Below, piece after piece: positions 21,727 through 32,996 of a stretch of DNA of 64,000 bases. Source of the stretch: Rhynchopus euleeides. Lineage: Eukaryota; Euglenozoa; Diplonemea; Diplonemida; Diplonemidae. The DNA lies in contig OY723284.1 in the NCBI GenBank assembly GCA_963210315.1, forward strand, positions 1,488,001-1,552,000, given 5' to 3'. Position 1 is the first letter of the stretch. Each line of letters opens with the position of its first letter. The notes under the pieces were generated by a model. It did not search any database, had not been told where the DNA came from, and saw only the letters and a list, made by a program, of their open reading frames with translations. Position numbers and translations under genes: made by a program.

Positions 21727-24700
21727 ATGGAGTTTGCCCTAACCGACCCCGGGGCGCGGCTGGTGCAGCGGCAGCTCAGCTATGAGTCCCCCGTGCTGGA
21801 CGACAGGCAGAGGCCGCTGCTTCGCGAGGGGAGCGAGCTGAGGTACGATGGGGATGAAGGGATTGCCCACCTCTGCGCGTCGCAGAAGAACACGCTGCTG
21901 TGGGTCTGCCAGCGGAACGGAAAGGTGACTATACGCCCTGCCTCCGACCCGCAAAGAGTCCTGGCGAAGGTCGCATCGATACCACGATCTTCACGCTGTA
22001 CATCCCTCCACTCGACAGACGGGCATGTTTGGATGGGTCTGACCAACGCCGCCACACGCATCTACGACGCCTGGACCTTCGAGCTCGTCACCTCCCTAAC
22101 CAGCCTCCAAGGCGAGTCCCCCGCCTTCATCCTGTCAGTTCCTCTCTCTGCCGGATCCCTGGTCTCCACCATATCCGAACAGGGCACAGCCGTATTCTAC
22201 CGAACCTCCACCCTGGAGTTCACCAGCAAGACAACACTGCATCCGCTTCGAAACCAGCAGGTCACCTCTGTGGACACCGGGGGGAGGTATCTGTTTATCG
22301 GCACGTCCCTGGGAGAGGTGGTGGTGGTGACCTGCTCCGCAACCGCTTCATCCTTGATAGGAAAATGGCAGGCGTGCGACCCCTCCCAGAAGCTGACGCG
22401 CCTGCTCAAACCCCTGCCTGTGACATGCGTGACCTGCAGCCGGGGCTATGTTGTCACTGCAGACCCTTCTGACATCCTCCTGTGGGACCCCTTCCCGGTG
22501 AAGGGTGACGGGAGAATGGCAGACCTCGTCTTGCCAAAGCGGAAGATGCCATCTCTGCACCCTGCAGGCGCGTCGGTCGTCTCCATCATCGCGGTGGAAG
22601 GAGTGGTGCTCTCTGCAGACACAACAGGCATCGTGGCGCAGTGGGAGGTGACGAACCCCTACCGGAGGAGGTATATGAAGCTCCCCTATGGCCTGCGTGC
22701 CTTCGTCGGGGCTGGGTCCGACTGGGCGGGGCATCTGGTGTGGGCGATCCGGCACGACATGGTGTCGCGGCATATGTCCATTCAGATGTCCGACAAATTC
22801 TTTTTCGCGTCGCAGGCGCTGGTCGCAGCGCAGTCGAGGGTTATGACAAAGGCGATGCGCCAGGAGCACACCCTCATGGAGGCCCCTGCAAAGCTCCGCA
22901 CCATTCTGAGCAGCTCACTCGCTGTGCATATGGTGTCCTTCTGGAGGCTCGGCTGCCTGCGGAGGTGCTATCACAGGCTCCGAGACTACCGGGCGCAGCG
23001 CAGAGGCCCCAGGGTGCGCGCCATTGCCCAGTTCCAGCTGATGAGGAGGCTCGTCATGCTGCGGTTCTGCTTCGCACGGCTCTTTGAGTTCCGGCTCGAG
23101 GCGCAGCACGACCGGAAGAGGCTTCAAATCTCATTTCTCATCGCGAAGAACACCGCGCATGAGCTGACAGGGAGGACGTTTGACGCGATGCGTCGGCATG
23201 CGCAGCACAGGTCGTTCCTTCGGAGGAAGCTCCGCCAGGCAGAGCTCATCGCGCAGCGCCTCGCCAACGCCATTATCACTGGGGTCATGCTGCGCTACTT
23301 CGTCGCCCTCCACCTCCACCTCGAGAAGAAGAAGCTGATGGTTCCCAAGCGGAGCGCCGCGATGACCCTCCTCCGCTGCACAACCGCGGGATATATCCGG
23401 GTGGTGTACAACAGGTGGCGGACCTTTGCCTCCAACAGGCAGCTCCAGAGGCAGCTCATCAACCAGGCGCTCCTGCAGTCCCGGAGGGGGATGCGGTTGA
23501 AGTATTTCGACACCTGGAAGAGGTGGTCAGCTCTGAAGAGGCAGCACAAACACTTTGATGGGATAATGCGTGGCATCGGGGACCTCGGGTTGATGCATTG
23601 CTACTTCAGGAAGTTGAAGATGTTCCCCTCGTGGAAGAGCATGCATCAGCTGGAGTCGCAGAAGGACAACGCCGCGAAGCACTTCAAACTCCTGGTCGAT
23701 GAGGAGCAGGAATTCCTCAACGGGACACTCTCGGTTCAGATGAAGGCGTGGCCTGCATGCGCCATCACATCTGCCTTGGGGTTGAACATCGAGAAATGGA
23801 TGCGCGACGGGATGGTTTTCTTCGCAGGGGAGTCGCAGGAATACACCGGGATGCGCATTGCCGCCCAAAAGCTCCGCACCGCCTGGGCGGAGAAGCCGGG
23901 CGACATTCTCTCGGAGCTATCCACCAACCTCGCCGCCCCGCCCGGCAGCGACAAGGAGGCGGTGCTGTGGGAGCTCTGCCTCGACCTCCATAAAAAATAC
24001 GCAAAATCCTTCTCCGGTGTCGCTGTCGGGCCCATCGAAATCCTTGCAATGCGCCTCTATACCCTGGAGGGCCCGGATGTCGACAGGCATATGGGGTTTG
24101 GCGATGTGCCCCCCCCGTTCACAGCGGTGCCCGAGGCGCAGAAGGGGGACCTCATGCAGCAGTGGGATCTGTATAAAAAACACCACGCCAGCGTGTCAAA
24201 ACCCACAGTCTCAGGGATGAAGGTGAAGGCCGGGAATGAGACACAGAAGGGAGACCGGAACCCATCAATCTACAACGAGATGAATAAGGCGCTGCGCACC
24301 AGCGATGATCTGGAGAAGTGGGCGAAGCTGAGCAGTCTCCTCCTGGCTCTGTCAATGCCGATCGACATGGAGCTGCATGATGTGTGCAGCCAGACGACTG
24401 ACGAGGAGCCGGATTTCTTCGTGAGGAGGCAGACGAGCAGCTCATCAATGGGATCGGTTTTAGACTCCCCGAGCCACGTCGGCGGGCGCAGGGTGCTGTG
24501 GCGCGGGATCCACAACCTGCCAGCCCAGGTGATGGATGCACACCGCAAGCTGGAGCGCGGGTGGAGCTATGCCTGGCTCGCCCCATCCTCAACCTCCGAG
24601 CGCCGCGAGGCCTCCGTCGACTTCCTCAAGAGCACCGACAGCAGCAGCAACATCCTCTTCTGCGTCTGCGGGGCCACGGAGGGACTCCCCCTCCACAAGG

Positions 24701-27638
24701 TCTCCCAATTCCCCGACGAGGCCGAGGTGCTGCTTCCGCCCTTCTCCACCTTCCGGGTAGAGGAGGATGCGCGTGAAGAGGATGGGTGGTTGCTGGTGAC
24801 CCTCCGCTTCCAGGGTTCGCTGCTGCGTGCCGATGGGCTGGCGACCGACCCGGAGATGATCGAGTTTATCAACGATGTGAGGGAGGATGTGCACCGTGCG
24901 GTGCAGCGGAGGAAGGCCTTCCAGGCGACACGCCAGATCCAAGGTGTGGAGGAGACAGCCAGGCAGTATACAGACATGGAAAGGGACCTGCTGATCGAGA
25001 GGCTGAAGTCCCTCCACGTGCAGTACACATGGAGGATCCGGATAAACGACAAGAAGACCCGCCGCAACCTCCTCCTCAAATCGCTGGAGAGGCGGAAGCG
25101 CGAGGTTGCGGCGCGCGAGGCGGAGATGGAGGAGCTCCGCCTGCAGGGCCTCCTCCGCTACAGCCCGGCATTCCCTGGGAAGGACAGGGCCTCAACCTTC
25201 AGGGCCATCCTGCTGAGCCTGAAGGAGAATGGCGTGTTGGGGTTTACCGAAGATGCGGATCTCATCGGGAAGATGCACTCCGGGTTTGCGAGTGTAAAGC
25301 TCAGCCCCATCGTCACGGCGAAGGAATCCTACAACGAAATCCGTGGAATCGTCACAGTATACGCTGGGGAGAAGAAGCGACCTAACGAGGGCTGGCCCCT
25401 CGGGGTTGTGAAGCGGATGCCCGAGGCGGAACGTCGTGCCATGCTCCGCGCCATAAAATGCCTCGTGTTGGCATGCGATCACCTCCAGCTTGACTCCTTC
25501 CACTCCCTCGTCGCCTGGATGGACGAGCCGCTGGACAACGTCCTCCACATCCACACCCGGCTGCGTGAGAACGTCGGGAAACAGTCCCCCTTTTCCAACC
25601 CCGTGTCCCCCACCTCCATGACTGCCCCGGAGTCTGCCCTGGTCTCCCCGCGGAGCCCCCTCCCGCCTGCACCGAAGACCCCAACGGAGAAGCTCAGCTG
25701 CACCCTCGGGTCGCCATCCCCTGATGCGGTTGCGTCGTCTGTCCGGATGAGCCGGAGGAGGGCAGGCACGCAGATGCTCAGCCATGACAGATCATTTATC
25801 AAAGGCAGGCATGGGCAGATCAAGGGGGAGGATCTGTCGGCGTCGACCCTGCTGGAAATCGTCGCGGTGGCGGAGGGGGGTGTGGAGCTCCAGCAGCCGG
25901 CGGCGGCGGCGGCGGGGGCGGGGGGGCTGCGTGGGAGGCGGAGGAGGAAGAGTGCTGTGCAGCAGCCGTCATCTCCGGATCTTCTCTCCCCGATGCGTGC
26001 CGCGGATGACATGTTCCTCCGCACGGTGGTGAGTGTGAGCGGAGGAGTGTCCCCTGGGGCGACACCGCCAGCTGTGGCGGATCTTGAAAGGTTATCCTCC
26101 CCCCCCCTCACCCCGCCGCCTATCGGCATCCTGAGCGACGGGACGGTGTCGCCTCTCCTGCAGGCCAGGCGTGGCCCATCATCCAACCAGTCGACACCGC
26201 GGAATAACAACGACGCATTCCTCGATGGGTCGATCGCATCGCACGACAGGATCCCTGCAGGCACCGTCACCTCTCTCGGCCTCGGCATGGCGTGGCGCCC
26301 TGAGGGTCAAATCTTCTCCGAGCCGGACGACGAGGAGTCCTCAGATGTTCCCCTCCTCCGCGCCCCGCCAACGCCTCGCGGAGCGAAGCGTCTGCATGCA
26401 GCGATTGTGGTGGAGGCAGCGTGCAACGGCGGCGAGGATGCCGACGCGGAGGGTGCTCTGGGGGCAGCGGCGGGTGGGTGTGGCGGTGCTGATGACGACG
26501 ATGAGACCGCGACAGTGCCGGCGCTTGGGGAGAGCCGGGGGCTGGAGGAGTCGCTCACCGTCAGCAATTCGGATGGGCTGCAGGATGCAGACGAGTGGGA
26601 GGGGACCTATGGCATGGGGAGGAGTGGAGGCGGTGGTGGTGGTGGGGTCGTGGAGGCGGCGGTGCCAGGGAAGTCGCTGTCGGGTGTGTCGACAAGCCCC
26701 GAGATGGTGCCCAGCAGCAACGAGCATCTGCCCTACGATATGTATGGGTCGTTGCTGGAGCAGTTCCCGCCGCCGTCGCGGTCGCCGCCCATGCCGTGCA
26801 CGCCTGAGTCGGGTGCCCTGCAGCCGTCACGGCAGCCGGCGGAGGTGTGGCAGCCGCAGAGACTCATGTATGCCTTGTGTGCGTGTGGTTGAGAGTTGCG
26901 GGGTGTGGGGGTTGGGATTTCACATGCATGGGCAGTCTCCCTGGGATGGGGTGTATGTGTGGGGAGGGGGTGTCGTGATGCCGCATGCAGTCATACTGCC
27001 CGCACGCCACATGCCCTACCCACACTGCGCAGTGCCGGCATCGAAGATGCGGGTGAGAGCGAGGCTGCCGATTCGCCGGTTCGCCACATTCCCGACCCCA
27101 CTGAGTACGATCGCCCCCCCAGCCTGGAGGTGTTGCCGACAACTGACCCCAGCCCAGGTGTTGTTGAAGCTGATACCGGTGCTCACGCTGACGACGTCGG
27201 CGATGGTCTTGATCTCGCTAATGGCGAAGACGCTGACACCGGCAGCGCGGTCAGCGAAGGGTTCCCAACGTACCCCGGTGACGACACGGCGATGCCTTCG
27301 CCCCCCTTGCAGCCTCGGGAGGGCAGCGCGTCGCCTGGTGCTGGAATCGCCTCTGTATGCCACATGCATCTGCTCTGCCGTGTTGTGTTGCGGCGGGGGC
27401 GGCCCCCCCGCCTTTCCCCCCCTTGATCCTGTTGCTCTGTCCGGCAAGTTCTTAGACACAGCGATTTTTTTGCACGGCTTCTTCAGGATGTCCCTGTTTT
27501 GACAACACCTATCACACCCTCCCGACACAGACTGCTGTGACGTCAATTCTTGCGCTGCTCCGGAAGGATGGGTCGCCAAAGGCGTCTTCCGCAACTGCCC
27601 CATCACGAAGAACTACGACCACTTCGGGCATGATCTAG
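21727..27638 (+). CDS. WD40 / Sfi1-repeat / ADP-ribosyltransferase multidomain protein
   Basis: Exon 1 (21727-26867) encodes about 1714 aa. Residues about 1-330 look like a WD40-type propeller; about 400-640 hold degenerate Sfi1/IQ-like helical repeats (YNRWRTFASNRQLQRQ, YFDTWKRWSALKRQ). About 735-1035 form an R-S-E ADP-ribosyltransferase domain: YTLEGPDVDRHMGF, Arg926 in LWRGI, S955-T-S957, and E998-A-E1000 before VLLPPFSTFRV. About 1080-1130 are coiled coil; the C-terminus is disordered. The E-x-E suggests mono-ADP-ribosylation of arginine. The stop at 26890-26892 follows a GTATGC donor (26868, phase 2). A second, acidic exon (about 27033-27354) fits in phase and ends at another GTATGC; a third exon after CGACACAG (27531) gives a stop at 27638. 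Exon 3 is uncertain because another frame there looks more protein-like. Probable role: a centriolar or cytoskeletal signalling protein. Confidence 0.75.
26868..27032 (+). other. Candidate intron of the ART protein gene
   Basis: Donor GTATGC in phase 2; acceptor ...CTGCGCAG at 27032, with an alternative GCATGCAG at 26990, also in phase. The following exon has strong GC3 bias and acidic protein-like content (EDAGESEAADSPVRHIPDPT). Confidence 0.5.
27355..27530 (+). other. Candidate second intron of the ART protein gene
   Basis: Donor GTATGC after a complete codon and acceptor CCCGACACAG. In phase 0 the next exon reads 35 codons to TAG. A different frame of the same DNA (to TGA at 27688) has stronger coding bias, so the join is not settled. 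Confidence 0.4.
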
Positions 27639-27688
27639 CTCCGCCCATTGGAGAGTGCGATCGTAGTGCGCCTGCAGTGAGTTACTGA

Positions 27689-28404
27689 GAGGACAGCAGC
27701 GTGCTCAGTAGATTCTATGTGTCGTGGTGTGTGCTGCACCGCTGCCTGTGTAGTGGAGATCACATCCCGAGCACTGGACTCGGTGTGGTCGACGCTCCTC
27801 CTAAAAAGCTTCGCGTGTGAGAGTGGTCATCACATGGTGAGTGGGTTAATTCCCTGCTGTGGGGATCATGGCCCACTTGCCCTCCCACCCTGCATCACAG
27901 CATGTGTGTGTACGTGCAACTAGAATCGGGGGATGTGTGTATGTGTGTGTTTGTTTTGTCTTTTTTTCCCTGCAGTGTGCCATTATCTCTCAAGGGCATA
28001 TCGCCTCGTTGTGCCCACCCACCCCCTCCCACCCCCCCCCCCCCCCCCACACAGGCAGGTGGGGGACGTCACAGTAACAAACCCCCCCCCCCTCCCCCAC
28101 ACCGCACACTGTATATTTTGAGAGATTTGCTCTACCCTGGGCACTATAGGCCCCACCCACCCACCTATTACAGTAGGTTTTCAGGCATTGCCGGCAAAAG
28201 GTTTTGATGCACCATGTGAGGTGTCAGCTCAGGAGGGCGTTGTCCAGTATCCTGTCGACGAGCCTTGTGAGGGTCTTCGCAACGTAGTGCCCGGCAAGCG
28301 TATATTTTTTTTGGCGCGTTTTTTTCCACCCTTTATTTTGTGAGGAACCCCGCCGGAGATATATAGACGAGTATTTGACAAATCGCGAAAAATACCCCCC
28401 TCCT
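27689..28404. other. Intergenic region
   Basis: No gene seen. Two long poly-C runs (about 28027-28044 and 28084-28092) and short simple repeats. Confidence 0.4.
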
Positions 28405-28504
28405 GGAGGGCCCTCGCTACCAGTCACAGTTCGTCAGTCAGTGAGGGGGACTGGACCGGGGCTCACTTGTTCTCGCTCAGTCACACCTGGTAGCGAGGCC
28501 CTCC
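28405..28504. repeat. Short MITE-like repeat, family 2 copy 2
   Basis: 100 bp bounded by GGAGGGCCCTCGCTACCAG and CTGGTAGCGAGGCCCTCC, with subterminal CAGTCACA motifs; related to 9240-9409. Confidence 0.6.
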
Positions 28505-28835
28505 TGAATTCGATTCAAAAGTGACTGTGGACAGGGGTGATAGAGTGGGGGGGGTGTGGGTGTGGGTGGGTGTTCCGTGCTGCGGTGGTGGTGCTGGTGT
28601 CGGGGAGGGGCAGGGGCATTTGTTGTAAGCTACTTGGCGTGCTTCGCATCTGATGCATCCCCCCCCCCCCCCCCCCCCCCCACCACCACCACCACCACCC
28701 TTCATCCCCTCCACTGCCGGTTGGCCCCCAGGGCCAAACCCCCCTCCCCCCCCTCGTCTGCACGATCTAGATAGCCTTACGGCTCACACACCCACCGGAG
28801 CCAGCCCACATGCACCCCCCCCCCCCCCCACCCGT

Positions 28836-29859
28836 GCACGGTGGGATCTTGTAAATTTTACATGTATAACTACAAGTATATACATGTATTATACATGTAT
28901 AATACTTGCATGTCAACTATTATACATGTATAATACATGTATATGCCTGAAATATACATGTAAAATACATGTATATCAAGTAAAAATACATGTATGATAC
29001 TTGCATGTCAACTATTATACATGTATTTTTACTTGATATACCGTATACGTAAATATTATGGAACGTAAATATTATGGAACGGGCCCATTTTTGGCCGGTC
29101 CGTTCCATAATATTTACAGGGCCAGTTGGGGACTCGGTGGTGAGGACGGCTTGCGTCAGGAATCGCGCGAAAAGTGCACGAGTAGGTCCCGTCAGGGACT
29201 CTGTATGCCGTCCGATCACCTGGTCCAAGTCCCCGAGTCGCAGAAAGCCCTGTAAATATTATGGAACGAAAAAAATCTGGAACGCCAACCCACCAGCGTT
29301 CCAAAATATTTACGTTCCATAATATTTACGTTCCATAATATTTACGTTCCAAAATATTTACGTATACGGTACATGTATTTTACATGTATATTTCAGGCAT
29401 TTACATGTATTTTACATGTATAATACTTGTCATGCAAGTATTATACATGTAAAATACTTGCATGACAAGTAAAATACTTGCATGCAAGTAAAATACATGT
29501 ATTTTACTTGCATGCAAGTATTTTACTTGTCATGCAAGTATTATACATGTATTTTACTTGTCATGCAAGTATTTTACATGTATAATACTTGCATGACAAG
29601 TATTATACATGTAAAATACATGTAAATGCCTGAAATATACATGTAAAATACATGTATATCAAGTAAAAATACATGTATAATAGTTGACATGCAAGTATTA
29701 TACATGTATTTTTACTTGATATACATGTATTTTACATGTATATTTCAGGCATATACATGTATTATACATGTATAATAGTTGACATGCAAGTATTATACAT
29801 GTATAATACATGTATATACTTGTAGTTATACATGTAAAATTTACAAGATCCCACCGTGC
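28836..29859. mobile_element. Palindromic AT-rich fold-back element, copy 1 (with nested insertion)
   Basis: A near-perfect inverted repeat over its full length: starts GCACGGTGGGATCTTG, ends with its exact inverse, and is filled with ACATGTA and ACTTGCATG units. Copy 2 (40731-41423) has the same arms without the 329-bp insertion at 29041. No ORF. The transcript would fold into a very long hairpin. Confidence 0.8.
29041..29369. mobile_element. Nested TA-flanked MITE
   Basis: 329 bp starting CCGTATACGTAAATATT and ending AATATTTACGTATACGG, flanked by TA on both sides. The second fold-back copy shows the empty site (one TA in CTTGATATACATG), which defines a TA target duplication. The interior repeats TAAATATTATGGAACG in both orientations. 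No coding potential. Confidence 0.85.
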
Positions 29860-30851
29860 TGTGCATGCATGTTTCCCTTTGTGCCTCAAAAAAACCCCCT
29901 CCCCCCCCTCCACCCGAACCATCAGCTGCTCGTTTCCTTATATTTCTGTACGAACGGTGCCTTTGTTGTATAGGTTGTCATCAGATTCACACACACAGCC
30001 TCCTGAGTGATACCACCTCCCTCCCCTGTGGCGGTCACACTAAGAGTCGGGTGTGCTCGATGGTGCACTCGATGTGACTCCGCGCTGAACAGAAAGCTGA
30101 ACGTGTGTGTGTAAAGTGGGTGAGGCATCTGGGCGGGGAGGGGGAGGAGGAGGTGGTGGAAGAGTCTGGAGTCTGCACGAGCGACAAGAGCATTTATTTT
30201 GCAAGCGTCCGTTGGAACCATGCCACATCGCACCACGCGGGGGGTTGTGCGACTGCAGAACGAAAACCGCCAGAAGTTCTGCCAGGACACGGGCTGTTTG
30301 TTGGCCTGGGCATCTGTGTGATCTGTGTGGTGCGACGTAGACAATGAAGTGGATCGCGTGTCTGTTTTTCATGCAATAGTCCTTCACGGGCTTCTGTTCG
30401 ATGCCGGCACGCTGCTCCACCATTGGCAACGGATATCCGTATGACCTGTGTGGTGGCTATGTGTGAGGACACACGGTTCGCACAAGATATCCATTTTGTT
30501 TATTATTTTTCTACCGCGCGCTCCGGTAGCAGTAACCGCACCAGGCGAAAGGGCCTTGACGTGGATGGGTGGGTAGGGGAGGCGGTCGAGGAGGCCCTAT
30601 CCACACAGCCCCCCCTCCGCCCCCGTTCCATCCCGCGCGCGCCTTGCCGGCCCCGTGCGCCTGGTTCGTTGAAAAGAAGAACCGAACACACGGCGAGTTA
30701 AAGAAGATGTGTCGTAGGTGGATGGATGCGTGGCTGCCCTCCCCTCCCCGCCCTCCGTTGTTGCATCGGGTCGTGTAGGTGTATGCATGCAGCTTGGTGG
30801 ATTGGTGTTGTGTGTGAGGGGGGGTCTTGTTGAGAAGGGTTGTGGCGCGGC
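29860..30851. other. Intergenic region
   Basis: No gene recognised; short open frames lack domain-like content. Confidence 0.4.
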
Positions 30852-30939
30852 GTGATGACCAAACCTGACTACCTCATCACCATCTTTCGCCTGACGGGCA
30901 CCGCCCCACGAAGCACAACGTCACCCAACAAGTGTCTGA
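30852..30939 (+). ncRNA. Box C/D snoRNA type A, locus 1 copy 1
   Basis: Box C GTGATGA (30852), D' CTGA (30891), D CTGA (30936). The element before D' (ATCACCATCTTTCG) is antisense to the conserved LSU rRNA segment CGAAAGATGGTGA. The fifth base before D' pairs with the second A of CGAAAG, the site served by yeast snR39 and vertebrate U32/U51. Flanks GCGCGG and CCTGCGC can form a closing stem. Confidence 0.75.
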
Positions 30940-31040
30940 CCTGCGCACTTCCATCCTGTGCTCTGAGGTGGGCCTGCACAGTACAGGTTCTCGGTGCTGC
31001 TGTGTGCCACACATCACCACAAGCAGCCGTTCCGCTGTGC

Positions 31041-31122
31041 ATGATGACCAACACATAACACAAATCACCATCTTTCGAGTTTGACGGCACAGCCACTTGA
31101 TACGAATGTTCCACAAGGCTGA
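31041..31122 (+). ncRNA. Box C/D snoRNA type B, locus 1
   Basis: Box C ATGATGA and D CTGA (31119). Shares ATCACCATCTTTCG with type A, but the D'-like box (TTTGA) is displaced by a few bases. The second antisense region before D differs (GAATGTTCCACAAGG); its target is unknown. Confidence 0.65.
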
Positions 31123-31179
31123 CCCTCGTGTGCCTGCTGCACCTCCACCGGGCCTTTCACCACCACCCCGCATCTGCGT

Positions 31180-31267
31180 GTGATGACCAAACCTGACTAC
31201 CTCATCACCATCTTTCGCCTGACGGGCACCGCCCCACGAAGCACAACGTCACCCAACAAGTGTCTGA
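31180..31267 (+). ncRNA. Box C/D snoRNA type A, locus 1 copy 2
   Basis: Box C GTGATGA, D' CTGA, D CTGA (31264); the same 88-nt unit and LSU guide as the first copy. Confidence 0.72.
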
Positions 31268-31302
31268 CGGGGCTCGCAATGCAGACAGCTGTTTTGATGT
31301 GC

Positions 31303-31331
31303 ATGATGACCAACACATAACACAAATCTGA
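31303..31331 (+). pseudogene. Truncated type B snoRNA
   Basis: Has ATGATGACCAACACATAACA but loses the guide; the sequence jumps to unrelated DNA after AAATCTGA. The same truncation occurs at 62983. Confidence 0.5.
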
Positions 31332-31753
31332 ACACACCCACCTACATCTGCACCACACGCGAGGCGAATGTGTAATTGTGTGATTTTAAAAGTGTGAAGT
31401 AGAGAAGCGTGTGGGAGAGCACACCATCAGAAACTGCGCCGTCACGATACACGACGTCTGCTGTGTAATTCAAAATCAAAAGAAATGACCTTTAAGGGTA
31501 GCCCATTTCGTGTGAGTGCTGACAGCATCACTTGGAATCATGCGGGGGAGCCAGGCTCGTCTTGGGTGAAATGCGGCTGAGCCCCGTCGACATTCGAGAC
31601 CTCGGGGCCGGTAGCCGGTGCCGTCAGCAGTGGCGGTCACCCCCTCGGCGGTCACGCCGCCGTCGTCCTCGCCGTCCTCCCCGAACAGCACCGACTCCCA
31701 CGAGACTCCCGATACACGGGCCTGCACCTGAGGTGGGGGGGCAGCAGAGGGAA

Positions 31754-31814
31754 CGATCACCATCTTTCGAGTTTGAAGGCACAGCCACTTGATACGAATG
31801 TTCCACAAGGCTGA
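31754..31814 (+). pseudogene. 5'-truncated type B snoRNA
   Basis: Retains the guide, middle and D box (CTGA at 31811) but lacks box C. Confidence 0.5.
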
Positions 31815-31854
31815 CAACACACCTTACCGACACCCCCTCCCCTGCCCTGCCGGT

Positions 31855-31929
31855 GTGATGATCTTCAACACAAAACAAGCATATGTCTGATCTCTCTGAC
31901 ACGAGGATACCTTTTCATGGCTTTTCTGA
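31855..31929 (+). ncRNA. SNORD27/snR74-like box C/D snoRNA
   Basis: Box C GTGATGA (31855), D' CTGA (31887), D CTGA (31926); flanks TGCCGG and TTGGCA can form the closing stem. The element before D' (CAAGCATATGT) is antisense to the start of SSU rRNA (GCATATGCTTG); the fifth base before D' pairs with the A equivalent to human 18S A27, the known SNORD27/snR74 target. The second guide (before D) is unassigned. Confidence 0.7.
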
Positions 31930-32996
31930 CCTTGGCAACTCACTCATCAGCGTGTCAACCTTAAGGATCTCTCTGTAGCACAGCTCCTATTTAAATCACA
32001 CCCAGTCGGTAACATTGCACCTGGCCGTGCGTTCGCGCTCCCTTCAAATTCGTTTTCACTACCCCCCCCCCCCCCCCCCCCACTCCCAGCCACACCACAC
32101 CATGCCACACACCGCAGGGAAATACACGAGCCCCCCGCAGCAACGGGCAGGCTCCGGGGCGGGGTGGGTCCGCAAGGGGCGGGCGGGTGGTGAAGAAGCG
32201 TCCTTTGGGTAAGGACCATCTTCTTGTTTGGGGCCCTCCCCTCCCCTCCCCGGCGTCTGCCCTTCTTTCCAGCACCCCTTTGGGACTGGGAAGGAGGGGG
32301 AGGGGGGTTATACACGGGGGGAGGGAACGGGGTGGGGGTTTCTTCTATTTTTGTGAGAGAGACGTGGGACTCAAAACAGGTTGTCAACTGCTGTTGATTT
32401 TTTTTGTGCCTTTTTTTATATATATTTTGTCAAACAAACCCCATCCTCTCCCTCGGACCGCCGCTTTTTTTGTGGTGTTGTCCACGCGCAGGGGAAAAAA
32501 AAGCAACGCTTGGTCAATATTCCTCAGTTTTTTCAGATCTGTGTCTCCTCTGATAAGTATTGATTCCTCTCTTCTCCCCTTCGTCATCTCGGAGGAGTAG
32601 TCGGCGGCGGGGGGGGGGGCGGGAAGTGGGGGAGAGGGAGAGAGAGGGGGGGGGGGGGGTGGGGTCACAACTCCCATCTGTACCTCTCTCTCTCTCTCTC
32701 TGTCTTCCCCCCCCCCCCTCCACCCTTTTTCCTCACCCCCAACCATAATATCAGCACAAAAAATCTCCACCGTTTCATTTTTTTTAAAAAAATCCCCACG
32801 TTATTTTCCCCTCCTCCCCGAATTTCACTCTTTTCCCCCCCCCCATCACACCCCCCCCCCCCACACCTCTGCCACGTTTCCATCTTTCTCACCCCCACAT
32901 CCCCCGCCCATTCTGTCTCGCGCACTCTCTCCACTTCGCCCTGCCTCATTAAGTCTCCCCTGAGCTCGGGGGGGAGGGAGGGGGGTAGCGGGCAAC
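31930..32996. other. Upstream region of TMEM131-like gene
   Basis: No gene seen. Very pyrimidine-rich with poly-C runs (about 32060-32081) and a (CT)n tract (about 32683-32702); presumably promoter and 5'UTR. Confidence 0.45.

Noticed and set aside
26896-27426. Separate small gene downstream of the ART gene
   Set aside because: It has no ATG at its beginning; its protein-like part begins behind an acceptor in phase with the upstream donor, so it is better read as an exon.
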